Shown: positions 23,857 to 37,310 of the stretch, one piece after another
Numbering within the stretch: position 1 is the first letter of the stretch
Layout: every line of letters starts with the position of its first letter
DNA from: Hippophae tibetana
Lineage: Eukaryota; Streptophyta; Magnoliopsida; Rosales; Elaeagnaceae
Direction of reading: 5' to 3'
NCBI GenBank assembly: GCA_037013495.1
Contig: CM072801.1
Span: 37,002,001-37,066,000, forward strand
DNA length: 64,000 nucleotides
The notes under the pieces: model-generated
What the model was told of the DNA's origin: nothing
Seen by the model: only the letters and a program-made list of their open reading frames with translations
Database searches by the model: none
Program-made: the position numbers and the translations under genes

Positions 23857-26800
23857 GTTGAGTTCCTATGTTGTCCGCCAAAAGGTTCCGCATCATTTGG
23901 TATCAAAGCCTTGGTTGCTGAAAATATGTAATTTATCTTCATATATGTATTTTTTTGAATTTTACATTTAAAAAAACTTTGTCCATTGAATTTTCTATTC
24001 TTTCATAAATCAAAATCACAAAGAAAGATAGATATTTGTATACCAAGTCTTGTGTTTTCTTTCAATTTTGTTGTCATTATTTTGTCCTTCCATTTAATTT
24101 CCTAGTTTTCTTTAAATTCTTTGTACCTTCTTCATTATTTATGTTTTTTGTGGTCAACCTATCTTTGTTCTTGAAAAAACCTTAGAGCTACACCAGTTCG
24201 CAATTTCAATCAAAACTAGGTTTCTAATACGGGTTGCAACTTTAAACTGTTGTAACTTTTAATTGGTATATCGAAATGACTATAATAATCAATCAAATCG
24301 TTGCTCTTTCTATTCCAAAAACACGCTCAAAGAAATGTTTATTTATCGGAATCGTTTAACCAAAATTACTTCGTTTACACTACTTGCCAACCTCAAACAG
24401 TTAGATGGCTTCTTATTGCTTTCTCTTTCTTTGGGGTTCCAATTTGATCATCTTAACCTTGTTCTAAGCAATTTAATCATTCTTAATCGTTGAGTTCCTA
24501 TGTTGTCCGCCAAAAGGTTCCGCATCATTTGGTATCAAAGCCTTGGTTGCTGAAAATATGTAATTTATCTTCATATATGTATTTTTATGAATTTTACATT
24601 TAAAAATACTTTGTCCATTGAATTTTCCTATTCTATCATAAGTCAAAATCACAAAGAAAGATAGATATTTGTATACCAAGTCTTGTGTTTTCTTTCAATT
24701 TTTTTGTCATTATTTTGTCTTTCGATTTAATTTCCTAGTTTTCTTTAAATTCTTTGTACCTTCTTCATGATTTATGTTTTTTGTGGTCAACCTATCTTTG
24801 TTCTTGAAAAAACCTTAGAGCTACTCCAGTTCGTGATTTCAATCGAAACTAGGTTACTAATATGGGTTGCAACTTTAAACTGTTGTAACTTTTAATTGGT
24901 TTATCGAAATGACTATTATAATCAATCAAATCGTTGCTCTTTTTATTCCAAAAACACGCTCAAAGAAAAGTTTATTTATCGGAATCGGTTTACCAAAATT
25001 ACTTCGTTTACACTACTTGCCAACCTCAAATAGTTAGGTGGCTTCTTATTGCGTTGTTTTCTGTTCTTGTTCTTTTGGGTTCCAATTTGATCATCTTAAC
25101 CTTGTTCTAAGCAATTTAATCATTCTTAATCGTTGAGTTCCTATGTTGTCCGCCAAAAGGTTCCGCATCATTTGGTATCAAAGCCTTGGTTGCTGAAAAT
25201 ATGTAATTTATCTTCATATATGTATTTTTATGAATTTTACATTTAAAAAAACTTTGTCCATTGAATTTTCTATTCTTTCATAAATCAAAATCACAAAGAA
25301 AGATAGATATTTGTATACCAAGTCTTGTGTTTTCTTTCAATTTTGTTGTCATTATTTTGTCCTTCCATTTAATTTCCTAGTTTTCTTTAAATTCTTTGTA
25401 CCTTCTTCATTATTTATGTTTTTTGTGGTCAACCTATCTTTGTTCTTGAAAAAACCTTAGAGCTACACCAGTTCGCAATTTCAATCAAAACTAGGTTTCT
25501 AATACGGGTTGCAACTTTAAACTGTTGTAACTTTTAATTGGTATATCGAAATGACTATAATAATCAATCAAATCGTTGCTCTTTCTATTCCAAAAACACG
25601 CTCAAAGAAATGTTTATTTATCGGAATCGTTTAACCAAAATTACTTCGTTTACACTACTTGCCAACCTCAAACAGTTAGATGGCTTCTTATTGCTTTCTC
25701 TTTCTTTTGGGTTCCAATTTGATCATATTAACCCTGTTCTAAGCAATTTAATCATTCTTAATCGTTGAGTTCCTATCTTGTCCGCCAAAAGGTTCCGCAT
25801 CATTTGGTATCAAAGCCTTGGTTGCTGAAAATATGTAATTTATCTTCATATATGTATTTTTTTGAATTTTACATTTAAAAAAACTTTGTCCATTGAATTT
25901 TCCTATTCTATCATAAGTCAAAATCACAAAGAAAGATAGATATTTGTATACCAAGTCTTGTGTTTTCTTTCAACTATTTTGTCATTATTTTGTCTTTCGA
26001 TTTAATTTCCTAGTTTTCTTTAAATTCTTTGTACCTTCTTCATGATTTATGTTTTTTGTGGTCAACCTATCTTTGTTCTTGAAAAAACCTTAGAGCTACT
26101 CCAGTTCGCGATTTCAATCGAAACTAGGTTACTAATATGGGTTGCAACTTTAAACTGTTGTAACTTTTAATTGGTTTATCGAAATGACTATTATAATCAA
26201 TCAAATCGTTGCTCTTTCTATTCCAAAAACACGCTCAAAGAAAAGTTTATTTATCGGAATCGGTTTACCAAAATTACTTCGTTTACACTACTTGCCAACC
26301 TCAAATAGTTAGGTGGCTTCTTATTGCGTTGTTTTCTGTTCTTGTTCTTTTGGGTTCCAATTTGATCATCTTAACCCTGTTCTAAGCAATTTAATCATTC
26401 TTAATCGTTGAGTTCCTATGTTGTCCGCCAAAAGGTTCCGCATCATTTGGTATCAAAGCCTTGGTTGCTGAAAATATGTAATTTATCTTCATATATGTAT
26501 TTTTATGAATTTTACATTTAAAAAAACTTTGTCCATTGAATTTTCCTATTCTATCATAAGTCAAAATCACAAAGAAAGATAGATATTTGTATACCAAGTC
26601 TTGTGTTTTCTTTCAATTTTTTTGTCATTATTTTGTCTTTCGATTTAATTTCCTAGTTTTCTTTAAATTCTTTGTACCTTCTTCATGATTTATGTTTTTT
26701 GTGGTCAACCTATCTTTGTTCTTGAAAAAACCTTAGAGCTACTCCAGTTCGTGATTTCAATCGAAACTAGGTTACTAATACGGGTTGCAACTTTAAACTG

Positions 26801-28324
26801 TTGTAACTTTTAATTGGTTTATCGAAATGACTATTATAATCAATCAAATCGTTGCTCTTTCTATTCCAAAAACACGCTCAAAGAAAAGTTTATTTATACG
26901 AATCGGTTTACCAAAATTACTTCGTTTACACTACTTGCCAACCTCAAATAGTTAGGTGGCTTCTTATTGCGTTGTTTTCTGTTCTTGTTCTTTTGGGTTC
27001 CAATTTGATCATATTAACCCTGTTCTAAGCAATTTAATCATTCTTAATCGTTGAGTTCCTATGTTGTCCGCCAAAAGGTTCCGCATCATTTGGTATCAAA
27101 GCCTTGGTTGCTGAAAATATGTAATTTATCTTCATATATGTATTTTTTTGAATTTTACATTTAAAAAAACTTTGTCCATTGAATTTTCTATTCTTTCATA
27201 AGTCAAAATCACAAAGAAAGATAGATATTTGTATACCAAGTCTTGTGTTTTCTTTCAATTTTGTTGTCATTATTTTGTCCTTCCATTTAATTTCCTAGTT
27301 TTCTTTAAATTCTTTGTACCTTCTTCATTATTTATGTTTTTTGTGGTCAACCTATCTTTGTTCTTGAAAAAACCTTAGAGCTACACCAGTTCGCAATTTC
27401 AATCAAAACTAGGTTTCTAATACGGGTTGCAACTTTAAACTGTTGTAACTTTTAATTGGTATATCGAAATGACTATAATAATCAATCAAATCGTTGCTCT
27501 TTCTATTCCAAAAACACGCTCAAAGAAATGTTTATTTATCGGAATCGTTTAACCAAAATTACTTCGTTTACACTACTTGCCAACCTCAAACAGTTAGATG
27601 GCTTCTTATTGCTTTCTCTTTCTTTGGGGTTCCAATTTGATCATCTTAACCTTGTTCTAAGCAATTTAATCATTCTTAATCGTTGAGTTCCTATGTTGTC
27701 CACCAAAAGGTTCCGCAACATTTGGTATCAAAGCCTTGGTTGCTGAAAATATGTAATTTATCTTCATATATGTATTTTTATGAATTTTACATTTAAAAAA
27801 ACTTTGTCCATTGAATTTTTCTATTCTATCATAAGTCAAAATCACAAAGAAAGATAGATATTTGTATACCAAGTCTTGTGTTTTCTTTCAATTTTTTTGT
27901 CATTATTTTGTCTTTCGATTTAATTTCCTAGTTTTCTTTAAATTCTTTGTACCTTCTTCATGATTTATGTTTTTTGTGGTCAACCTATCTTTGTTCTTGA
28001 AAAAACCTTAGAGCTACTCCAGTTCGCGATTTCAATCAAAACTAGGTTACTAATATGGGTTGCAACTTTAAACTGTTGTAACTTTTAATTGGTTTATCGA
28101 AATGACTATTATAATCAATCAAATCGTTGCTCTTTCTATTCCAAAAACACGCTCACAGAAAAGTTTATTTATCGGAATCGGTTAACCAAAATTACTTCGT
28201 TTACACTACTTGCCAACCTCGAATAGTTACGTGGCTTCTTATTGTGTTGTTGTCTGTTCTTGTTTTTTTGGGTTGCAATTTGATCATCTTAACCCTGTTC
28301 TAAGCAATTTAATCATTCTTAATC
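23857..28324 (+). repeat. Segment with three short 632-bp monomers among 643-bp monomers
   Basis: Monomers start at 23857 (632), 24489 (643), 25132 (632), 25764 (643), 26407 (643), 27050 (632) and 27682 (643). The short ones share TTTTCTATTCTTTC (one base lost), GTCCTTCC, CTACACCAG, GGTTTCTAATACGGG, TTGGTATATCG, GAAATGTTT, ATCGTTTAACC, CAAACAGTTAGATGG and a shortened TTGCTTTCTCTTTC tract. Their shared spelling and spacings of 1275 and 1918 bp mean they were copied as parts of larger blocks. 23857 and 27050 are also both preceded by GATCATATTAACCC. Confidence 0.88.
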
Positions 28325-30250
28325 GTTGAGTTCCTATGTTGTCCGCCAAAAGGTTCCGCATCATTTGGTATCAAAGCCTTGGTTGCTGAAAATATGTAAT
28401 TTATCTTCATATATGTATTTTTTTGAATTTTACATTTAAAAAAACTTTGTCCATTGAATTTTATATTCTTTCATAAGTCAAAATCACAAAGAAAGATAGA
28501 TATTTGTATACCAAGTCTTGTGTTTTCTTTCAATTTTTTTGTTATTATTTTGTCTTTCGATTTAATTTCCTAGTTTTCTTTAAATTCTTTGTACCTTCTT
28601 CATGATTTATGTTTTTTGTGGTCAACCTATCTTTGTTCTTGAAAAAACCTTAGAGCTACTCCAGTTCGCGATTTCAATCAAAACTAGGTTACTAATATGG
28701 GTTGCAACTTTAAACTGTTGTAACTTTTTATTGGTTTATCGAAATGACTATTATAATCAATCAAATCGTTGCTCTTTCTATTCCAAAAACACGCTCACAG
28801 AAATGTTTATTTATCGGAATCGGTTAACCAAAATTACTTCGTTTACACTACTTGCCAACCTCGAATAGTTACGTGGCTTATTATTGTGTTGTTTTCTGTT
28901 CTTGTTTTTTTGGGTTCGAATTTGATTATTTTAACCCTGTTCTAAGCAATTTAATCATTCTTAATCGTTGAGTTCCTATGTTGTCCGCCAAAAGGTTCCG
29001 CATCATTTGGTATCAAAGCCTTGGTTGCTGAAAATATGTAATTTATCTTCATATATGTATTTTTTTGAATTTTACATTTAAAAAAACTTTGTCCATTGAA
29101 TTTTATATTCTTTCATAAATCAAAATCACAAAGAAAGATAGATATTTGTATACCAAGTCTTGTGTTTTCTTTCAATTTTGTTGTCATTATTTTGTCTTTC
29201 CATTTAATTTCCTAGTTTTCTTTAAATTCTTTGTACCTTCTTCATGATTTATGTTTTTTGTGGTCAACCTATCTTTGTTCTTGAAAAAACCTTAGAGCTA
29301 CTCCAGTTCGTGATTTCAATCAAAACTAGGTTTCTAATACGGGTTGCAACTTTAAACTGTTGTAACTTTTAATTGGTATATCGAAATGACTATTATAATC
29401 AATCAAATCGTTGCTCTTTCTATTCCAAAAACACGCTCAAAGAAATGTTTATTAATCGGAATCGGTTAACCAAAATTACTTCGTTTACACTACTTGCCAA
29501 CCTCAAATAGTTAGGTGGCTTCTTATTGCGTTGTTTTCTGTTCTTGTTCTTTTGGGTTCGAATTTGATCATCTTAACCCTGTTCTAAGCAATTTAATCAT
29601 TCTTAATCGTTGAGTTCCTATGTTGTCCGCCAAAAGGTTCCGCATCATTTGGTATCAAAGCCTTGGTTGCTGAAAATATGTAATTTATCTTCATATATGT
29701 ATTTTTATGAATTTTACATTTAAAAAAACTTTGTCCATTGAATTTTCTATTCTTTCATAAATCAAAATCACAAAGAAAGATAGATATTTGTATACCAAGT
29801 CTTGTGTTTTCTTTCAATTTTTTTGTCATTATTTTGTCTTTCGATTTAATTTCCTAGTTTTCTTTAAATTCTTTGTACCTTCTTCATGATTTATGTTTTT
29901 TGTGGTCAACCTATCTTTGTTCTTGAAAAAACCTTAGAGCTACTCCAGTTCGCGATTTCAATCAAAACTAGGTTACTAATATGGGTTGCAACTTTAAACT
30001 GTTGTAACTTTTAATTGGTTTATCGAAATGACTATTATAATCAATCAAATCGTTGCTCTTTCTATTCCAAAAACACGCTCACAGAAAAGTTTATTTATCG
30101 GAATCGGTTAACCAAAATTACTTCGTTTACACTACTTGCCAACCTCGAATAGTTACGTGGCTTCTTATTGTGTTGTTGTCTGTTCTTGTTTTTTTGGGTT
30201 GCAATTTGATCATCTTAACCCTGTTCTAAGCAATTTAATCATTCTTAATC
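28325..30250 (+). repeat. Three 642-bp monomers, source block for the chimera at 30251
   Basis: Monomers start at 28325, 28967 and 29609. Monomer 28325 has TTTTTTTGTTATTATT, TTTCGATTT and GGTTACTAATATGGG. Monomer 28967 has CATAAATC, TTTGTTGTC, TTTCCATTT, TTCGTGATTTCAATC, GGTTTCTAATACGGG and TTTATTAATCGG. The tract TGTTGTTGTCTG with GGGTTGCAATTTG precedes both 28325 and 30251, placed 1926 bp apart. Confidence 0.8.
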
Positions 30251-30892
30251 GTTGAGTTCCTATGTTGTCCGCCAAAAGGTTCCGCATCATTTGGTATCAA
30301 AGCCTTGGTTGCTGAAAATATGTAATTTATCTTCATATATGTATTTTTTTGAATTTTACATTTAAAAAAACTTTGTCCATTGAATTTTATATTCTTTCAT
30401 AAGTCAAAATCACAAAGAAAGATAGATATTTGTATACCAAGTCTTGTGTTTTCTTTCAATTTTTTTGTTATTATTTTGTCTTTCGATTTAATTTCCTAGT
30501 TTTCTTTAAATTCTTTGTACCTTCTTCATGATTTATGTTTTTTGTGGTCAACCTATCTTTGTTCTTGAAAAAACCTTAGAGCTACTCCAGTTCGTGATTT
30601 CAATCAAAACTAGGTTTCTAATACGGGTTGCAACTTTAAACTGTTGTAACTTTTAATTGGTATATCGAAATGACTATTATAATCAATCAAATCGTTGCTC
30701 TTTCTATTCCAAAAACACGCTCAAAGAAATGTTTATTAATCGGAATCGGTTAACCAAAATTACTTCGTTTACACTACTTGCCAACCTCAAATAGTTAGGT
30801 GGCTTCTTATTGCGTTGTTTTCTGTTCTTGTTCTTTTGGGTTCCAATTTGATCATCTTAACCCTGTTCTAAGCAATTTAATCATTCTTAATC
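30251..30892 (+). repeat. Chimeric monomer (front of 28325 type, back of 28967 type)
   Basis: The first part carries TTTTATATTCTTTCATAAG, TTTTTTTGTTATTATT and TTTCGATTT, as in monomer 28325. The second part carries TTCGTGATTTCAATC, GGTTTCTAATACGGG, TTGGTATATCG and TTTATTAATCGG, as in monomer 28967. The change of type falls between about 30484 and 30592, in sequence common to both parents. The length is a normal 642 bp, as expected if the exchange took place in register. Confidence 0.8.
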
Positions 30893-33800
30893 GTTGAGTT
30901 CCTATGTTGTCCGCCAAAAGGTTCCGCATCATTTGGTATCAAAGCCTTGGTTGCTGAAAATATGTAATTTATCTTCATATATGTATTTTTATGAATTTTA
31001 CATTTAAAAAAACTTTGTCCATTGAATTTTCTATTCTTTCATAAATCAAAATCACAAAGAAAGATAGATATTTGTATACCAAGTCTTGTGTTTTCTTTCA
31101 ATTTTGTTGTCATTATTTTGTCTTTCCATTTAATTTCCTAGTTTTCTTTAAATTCTTTGTACCTTCTTCATTATTTATGTTTTTTGTGGTCAACCTATCT
31201 TTGTTCTTGAAAAAACCTTAGAGCTACTCCAATTCGCAATTTCAATCAAAACTAGGTTTCTAATACGGGTTGCAACTTTAAATTGTTGTAACTTTTAATT
31301 GGTATATCGAAATGACTATTATAATCAATCAAATCGTTGCTCTTTCTATTCCAAAAACACGCTCAAAGAAATGTTTATTTATCGGAATCGGTTAACCAAA
31401 ATTACTTCGTTTACACTACTTGCCAACCTCGAATAGTTAGGTGGCTTCTTATTGCGTTGTTTTCTGTTCTTGTTCTTTTGGGTTCCAATTTGATCATCTT
31501 AACCCTGTTCTAAGCAATTTAATCATTCTTAATCGTTGAGTTCCTATGTTGTCCGCCAAAAGGTTCCGCATCATTTGCTATCAAAGCCTTGGTTGCTGAA
31601 AATATGTAATTTATCTTCATATATGTATTTTTATGAATTTTACATTTAAAAAAACTTTGTCCATTGAATTTTCTATTCTTTCATAAATCAAAATCACAAA
31701 GAAAGATAGATATTTGTATACCAAGTCTTGTGTTTTCTTTCAATTTTTTTGTCATTATTTTGTCTTTCCATTTAATTTCCTAGTTTTCTTTAAATTCTTT
31801 GTACCTTCTTCATTATTTATGTTTTCTGTGGTCAACCTATCTTTGTTCTTGAAAAAACCTTAGAGCTACTCCAGTTCGTGATTTCAATCAAAACTAGGTT
31901 TCTAATACGGGTTGCAACTTTAAATTGTTGTAACTTTTAATTGGTATATCGAAATGACTATTATAATCAATCAAATCGTTGCTCTTTCTATTCCAAAAAC
32001 ACGCTCAAAGAAATGTTTATTTATCGGAATCGGTTAACCAAAATTACTTCGTTTACACTACTTGCCAACCTCAAATAGTTAGGTGGCTTCTTATTGCGTT
32101 GTTTTCTGTTCTTGTTCTTTTGGGTTCCAATTTGATCATCTTAACCCTGTTCTAAGCAATTTAATCATTCTTAATCGTTGAGTTCCTATGTTGTCCGCCA
32201 AAAGGTTCCGCATCATTTGGTATCAAAGCCTTGGTTGCTGAAAATATGTTATTTATCTTCATATATGTATTTTTATGAATTTTACATTTAAAAAAACTTT
32301 GTCCATTGAATTTTCTATTCTTTCATAAATCAAAATCACAAAGAAAGATAGATATTTGTATACCAAGTCTTGTGTTTTCTTTCAATTTTGTTGTCATTAT
32401 TTTGTCTTTCCATTTAATTTCCTAGTTTTCTTTAAATTCTTTGTACCTTCTTCATTATTTATGTTTTCTGTGGTCAACCTATCTTTGTTCTTGAAAAAAC
32501 CTTAGAGCTACTCCAGTTCGCAATTTCAATCAAAACTAGGTTTCTAATACGGGTTGCAACTTTAAATTGTTGTAACTTTTAATTGGTATATCGAAATGAC
32601 TATTATAATCAATCAAATCGTTTCTCTTTATATTCCAAAAAGACGCTCAAAGAAATGTTTATTTATCGGAATAGGTTAACCAAAATTACTTCGTTTACAC
32701 TACTTGCCAACCTCAAATAGTTAGGTGGCTTCTTATTGCGTTGTTTTCTGTTCTTGTTCTTTTGGGTTCCAATTTGATCATCTTAACCCTGTTCTAAGCA
32801 ATTTAATCATTCTTAATCGTTGAGTTCCTATGTTGTCCGCCAAAAGGTTCCGCATCATTTGGTATCAAAGCCTTGGTTGCTGAAAATAAGTAATTTATCT
32901 TCATATATGTATTTTTTTGAATTTTACATTTAAAAAAACTTTGTCCATTGAATTTTTCTATTCTATCATAAGTCAAAATCACAAAGAAAGATAGATATTT
33001 GTATACCAAGTCTTGTGTTTTCTTTCAATTTTTTTGTCATTATTTTGTCTTTCGATTTAATTTCCTAGTTTTCTTTAAATTCTTTGTACCTTCTTCATGA
33101 TTTATGTTTTTTGTGGTCAACCTATCTTTGTTCTTAAAAAAACCTTAGAGCTACTCGAGTTCGTGATTTCAATCAAATCTAGGTTACTAATATGGGTTGC
33201 AACTTTAAACTGTTGTAACTTTTAATTGGTTTATTGAAATGACTATTATAATCAATCAAATCGTTGCTCTTTCTATTCCAAAAACACGCTCAAAGAAAAG
33301 TTTATTTATCGGAATCGGTTAACCAAAATTACTTCGTTTACACTACTTGCCAACCTCAAATAGTTAGGTGGATTCTTATTGCGTTGTTTTCTGTTCTTGT
33401 TCTTTTGGGTTCCAATTTGATCATCTTAACCCTGTTCTAAGCAATTTAATCATTCTTAATCGTTGAGTTCCTATGTTGTCCGCCAAAAGGTTCCGCATCA
33501 TTTGGTATCAAAGCCTTGGTTGCTGAAAATATGTAATTTATCTTCATATATGTATTTTTATGAATTTTACATTTAAAAAAACTTTGTCCATTGAATTTTC
33601 TATTCTTTCATAAATCAAAATCACAAAGAAATATAGATATTTGTATACCAAGTCTTGTGTTTTCTTTCAATTTTGTTGTCATTATTTTGTCTTTCCATTT
33701 AATTTCCTAGTTTTCTTTAAATTCTTTGTACCTTCTTCATTATTTATGTTTTTTGTGGTCAACCTATCTTTGTTCTTGAAAAAACCTTAGAGCTACTCCA

Positions 33801-34103
33801 TTTCGCAATTTAAATCAAAACTAGGTTTCTAATACGGGTTGCAACTTTAAATTGTTGTAACTTTTAATTGGTATATCGAAATGACTATTATAATCAATCA
33901 AATCGTTGCTCTTTCTATTCCAAAAACACGCTCAAAGAAATGTTTATTTATCGGAATAGGTTAACCAAAATTACTTCGTTTACACTACTTGCCAACCTCA
34001 AATAGTTAGGTGGCTTCTTATTGCGTTGTTTTCTGTTCTTGTTCTTTTGGGTTCCAATTTGATCATCTTAACCCTGTTCTAAGCAATTTAATCATTCTTA
34101 ATC
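30893..34103 (+). repeat. 642-643-bp monomers of the GTTGTC / TTTCTAATACGGG type
   Basis: Monomers start at 30893, 31535, 32177, 32819 and 33462. Most have TTTTCTATTCTTTCATAAATC, TTTCCATTT, TTCATTATTTATG, TTCAATCAAAACTAGG, GGTTTCTAATACGGG and AAATTGTTG. Monomer 32819 differs, with TTTTTCTATTC, AATAAGTAATTT, ACTCGAGTTCGTG and AATCAAATCTAGG. It is a forerunner in form of the CTCGAG type that forms the dimers at 35-40 kb. Two copies carry TTTTCTGTGG (near 31823 and 32466). Confidence 0.8.
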
Positions 34104-34744
34104 ATTGAGTTCCTATGTTGTCCGCCAAAAGGTTCCGCATCATTTGGTATCAAAGCCTTGGTTGCTGAAAATATGTAATATAACTTCATATATGTACTTT
34201 TTTGAATTTTACATTTAAAAAAACTGTCCATTGAATTTTGCTATTCTATCATAAGTCAAAATCTTAAAGAAAGATAGATATTTGTATACTAAGTCTTGTG
34301 TTTTCTTTCAATTTTGTTGTCATAATTTTTTCTTTCGATTTAATTTCCTAGTTTTCTTTAAATTCTTTGTATCTTCTTCATGATTTATGTTTTTTGTGGT
34401 CAACCTATCTTTGTTCTTAAAAAAACCTTAGAGCTACTCCAGTTCGCGATTTCAATCAAAACTAGGTTACTAATATGGGTTGCAACTTTAAATTGTTGTA
34501 ACTTTTAATTGGTTTATCGAAATGACTATTATAATCAATCAAATCATTGCTCTTTCTATTCCAAAAATACGCTCACAGAAAAGTTTATTTATCGGAATCG
34601 GTTAACCAAAATTACTTCGTTTATACTACTTGCCAACCTCGAATAGTTACGTGGCTTCTTATTGTGTTGTTTTCTGTTCTTGTTTTTTTGGGTTCCAATT
34701 TGATCATCTTAACCCTGTTCTAAGCAATTTAATCATTCTTAATC
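34104..34744 (+). repeat. Strongly divergent monomer
   Basis: This 641-bp unit has many private changes: AATCATTGAG at the phase mark, TAATATAACTTC, GTACTTTTTTG, AAAAACTGTCC (two bases lost), TTTTGCTATTC, AAATCTTAAAG, GTATACTAAG, GTCATAATTTTTTC, TGTATCTTC, TCTTAAAAAAACC, AAATCATTGC, AAAATACGCTC and TTTATACTAC. Several of these (CTTAAAG, ATAATTTTTTC, TATCTTCTTCATG) reappear in the alpha and gamma types after 45 kb, so it may be close to an older lineage. Confidence 0.75.
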
Positions 34745-37310
34745 GTTGAGTTCCTATGTTGTCCGCCAAAAGGTTCCGCATCATTTGGTATCAAAGCCTT
34801 GGTTGCTGAAAATATGTAATTTATCTTCATATATGTATTTTTTTGAATTTTACATTTAAAAAAACTTTGTCCATTGAATTTTATATTCTTTCATAAGTCA
34901 AAATCACAAAGAAAGATAGATATTTGTATACCAAGTCTTGTGTTTTCTTTCAATTTTTTTGTCATTATTTTGTCTTTTGATTTAATTTCCTAGTTTTCTT
35001 TAAATTCTTTGTACCTTCTTCATGATTTATGTTTTTTGTGGTCAACCTATCTTTGATCTTGAAAAAACCTTAGAGCTACTCCAGTTCGCGATTTCAATCA
35101 AAACTAGGTTACTAATATGGGTTGCAACTTTAAACTGTTTTAACTTTTAATTGGTTTATTCAAATGACTATTATAATCAATCAAATCGTTGCTCTTTCTA
35201 TTCCAAAAACACGCTCAAAGAAAAGTTTATTTATCGGAATCGGTTAACCAAAATTACTTCGTTTACACTACTTGCCAACCTCAAATAGTTAGGTGGCTTC
35301 TTATTTCGTTGTTTTCTGTTCTTGTTCTTTTGGGTTCCAATTTGATCATCTTAACCCTGTTCTAAGCAATTTAATCATTCTTAATCGTTGAGTTCCTATG
35401 TTGTCCGCCAAAAGGTTCCGCATCATTTGGTATCAAAGCCTTGGTTGCTGAAAATATGTAATTTATCTTCATATATGTATTTTTTTGAATTTTACATTTA
35501 AAAAAACTTTGTCCATTGAATTTTATATTCTTTCATAAGTCAAAATCACAAAGAAAGATAGATATTTGTATACCAAGTCTTGTGTTTTCTTTCAATTTTT
35601 TTGTCATTATTTTGTCTTTCAATTTAATTTCCTAGTTTTCTTTAAATTCTTTGTACCTTCTTCATGATTTATGTTTTTTGTGGTCAACCTATCTTTGTTC
35701 TTGAAAAAACCTTAGAGCTACTCGAGTTCGTGATTTCAATCAAATATAGGTTACTAATATGGGTTGCAACTTTAAACTGTTGTAACTTTTAATTTTTTTA
35801 TCGAAATGACTATTATAATCAATCAAATCGTTGCTCTTTCTATTCCAAAAACACGCTCAAAGAAAAGTTTATTTATCAGAATCGGTTAACCAAAATTACT
35901 TTGTTTACACTACTTGCCAACCTCAAATAGTTAGGTGGCTTCTTATTGCGTTGTTTTCTGTTCTTGTTCTTTTGGGTTCCAATTGGTCATCTTAACCCTA
36001 TTCTAAGAAATTTAATCATTCTTAATCGTTGAGTTCCTATGTTGTCCGCCAAAAGGTTCCGTATCATTTGGTATCAAAGCCTTGGTTGCTGAAAATATGT
36101 AATTTATCTTCATATATGTATTTTTTTGAATTTTACATTTAAAAAAACTTTGTCCATTGAATTTTATATTCTTTCATAAGTCAAAATCACAAAGAAAGAT
36201 AGATATTTGTATACCAAGTCTTGTGTTTTCTTTCAATTTTTTTGTCATTATTTTGTCTTTTGATTTAATTTCCTAGTTTTCTTTAAATTCTTTGTACCTT
36301 CTTCATGATTTATGTTTTTTGTGGTCAACCTATCTTTGATCTTGAAAAAACCTTAGAGCTACTCCAGTTCGCGATTTCAATCAAAACTAGGTTACTAATA
36401 TGGGTTGCAACTTTAAACTGTTTTAACTTTTAATTGGTTTATTCAAATGACTATTATAATCAATCAAATCGTTGCTCTTTCTATTCCAAAAACACGCTCA
36501 AAGAAAAGTTTATTTATCGGAATCGGTTAACCAAAATTATTTCGTTTACACTACTTGCCAACCTCAAATAGTTAGGTGGCTTCTTATTGCGTTGTTTTCT
36601 GTTCTTGTTCTTTTGGGTTCCAATTTGATCATCTTAACCCTGTTCTAAGCAATTTAATCATTCTTAATCGTTGAGTTCCTATGTTGTCCGCCAAAAGGTT
36701 CCGCATCATTTGGTATCAAAGCCTTGGTTGCTGAAAATATGTAATTTATCTTCATATATGTATTTTTTTGAATTTTACATTTAAAAAAACTTTGTCCATT
36801 GAATTTTATATTCTTTCATAAGTCAAAATCACAAAGAAAGATAGATATTTGTATACCAAGTCTTGTGTTTTCTTTCAATTTTTTTGTCATTATTTTGTCT
36901 TTCGATTTAATTTCCTAGTTTTCTTTAAATTCTTTGTACCTTCTTCATGATTTATGTTTTTTGTTGTCAACCTATCTTTGTTCTTGAAAAAACCTTAGAG
37001 CTACTCGAGTTCGTGATTTCAATCAAATATAGGTTACTAATATGGGTTGCAACTTTAAACTGTTGTAACTTTTAATTTTTTTATCGAAATGACTATTATA
37101 ATCAATCAAATCGTTGCTCTTTCTATTCCAAAAACACGCTCAAAGAAAAGTTTATTTATCAGAATCGGTTAACCAAAATTACTTTGTTTACACTACTTGC
37201 CAACCTCAAATAGTTAGGTGGCTTCTTATTGCGTTGTTTTCTGTTCTTGTTCTTTTGGGTTCCAATTGGTCATCTTAACCCTATTCTAAGAAATTTAATC
37301 ATTCTTAATC
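34745..37310 (+). repeat. Two-monomer higher-order repeat, period 1283 bp, two copies (34745-36027, 36028-37310)
   Basis: Monomers start at 34745, 35387, 36028 and 36670. The first and third share TCTTTTGATTT, TTTGATCTTG, CTGTTTTAAC and TTATTCAAATG. The second and fourth share ACTCGAGTTCGTG, CAAATATAGG, AATTTTTTTATCG, TTTATCAGAATCGG, ACTTTGTTTAC, CCAATTGGTCATC and CCTATTCTAAG. Small differences, such as TTTCAATTT at 35619 against TTTCGATTT, show the copies are not identical. Confidence 0.88.

Noticed and set aside
28602-28868. An 88-residue plus-strand frame starting on ATG (again at 52347)
   Set aside because: It opens only where a T replaces an A (TTTTTATTGG) and removes a stop that is present in the other monomers. 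Two scattered occurrences in about 100 copies fit chance.
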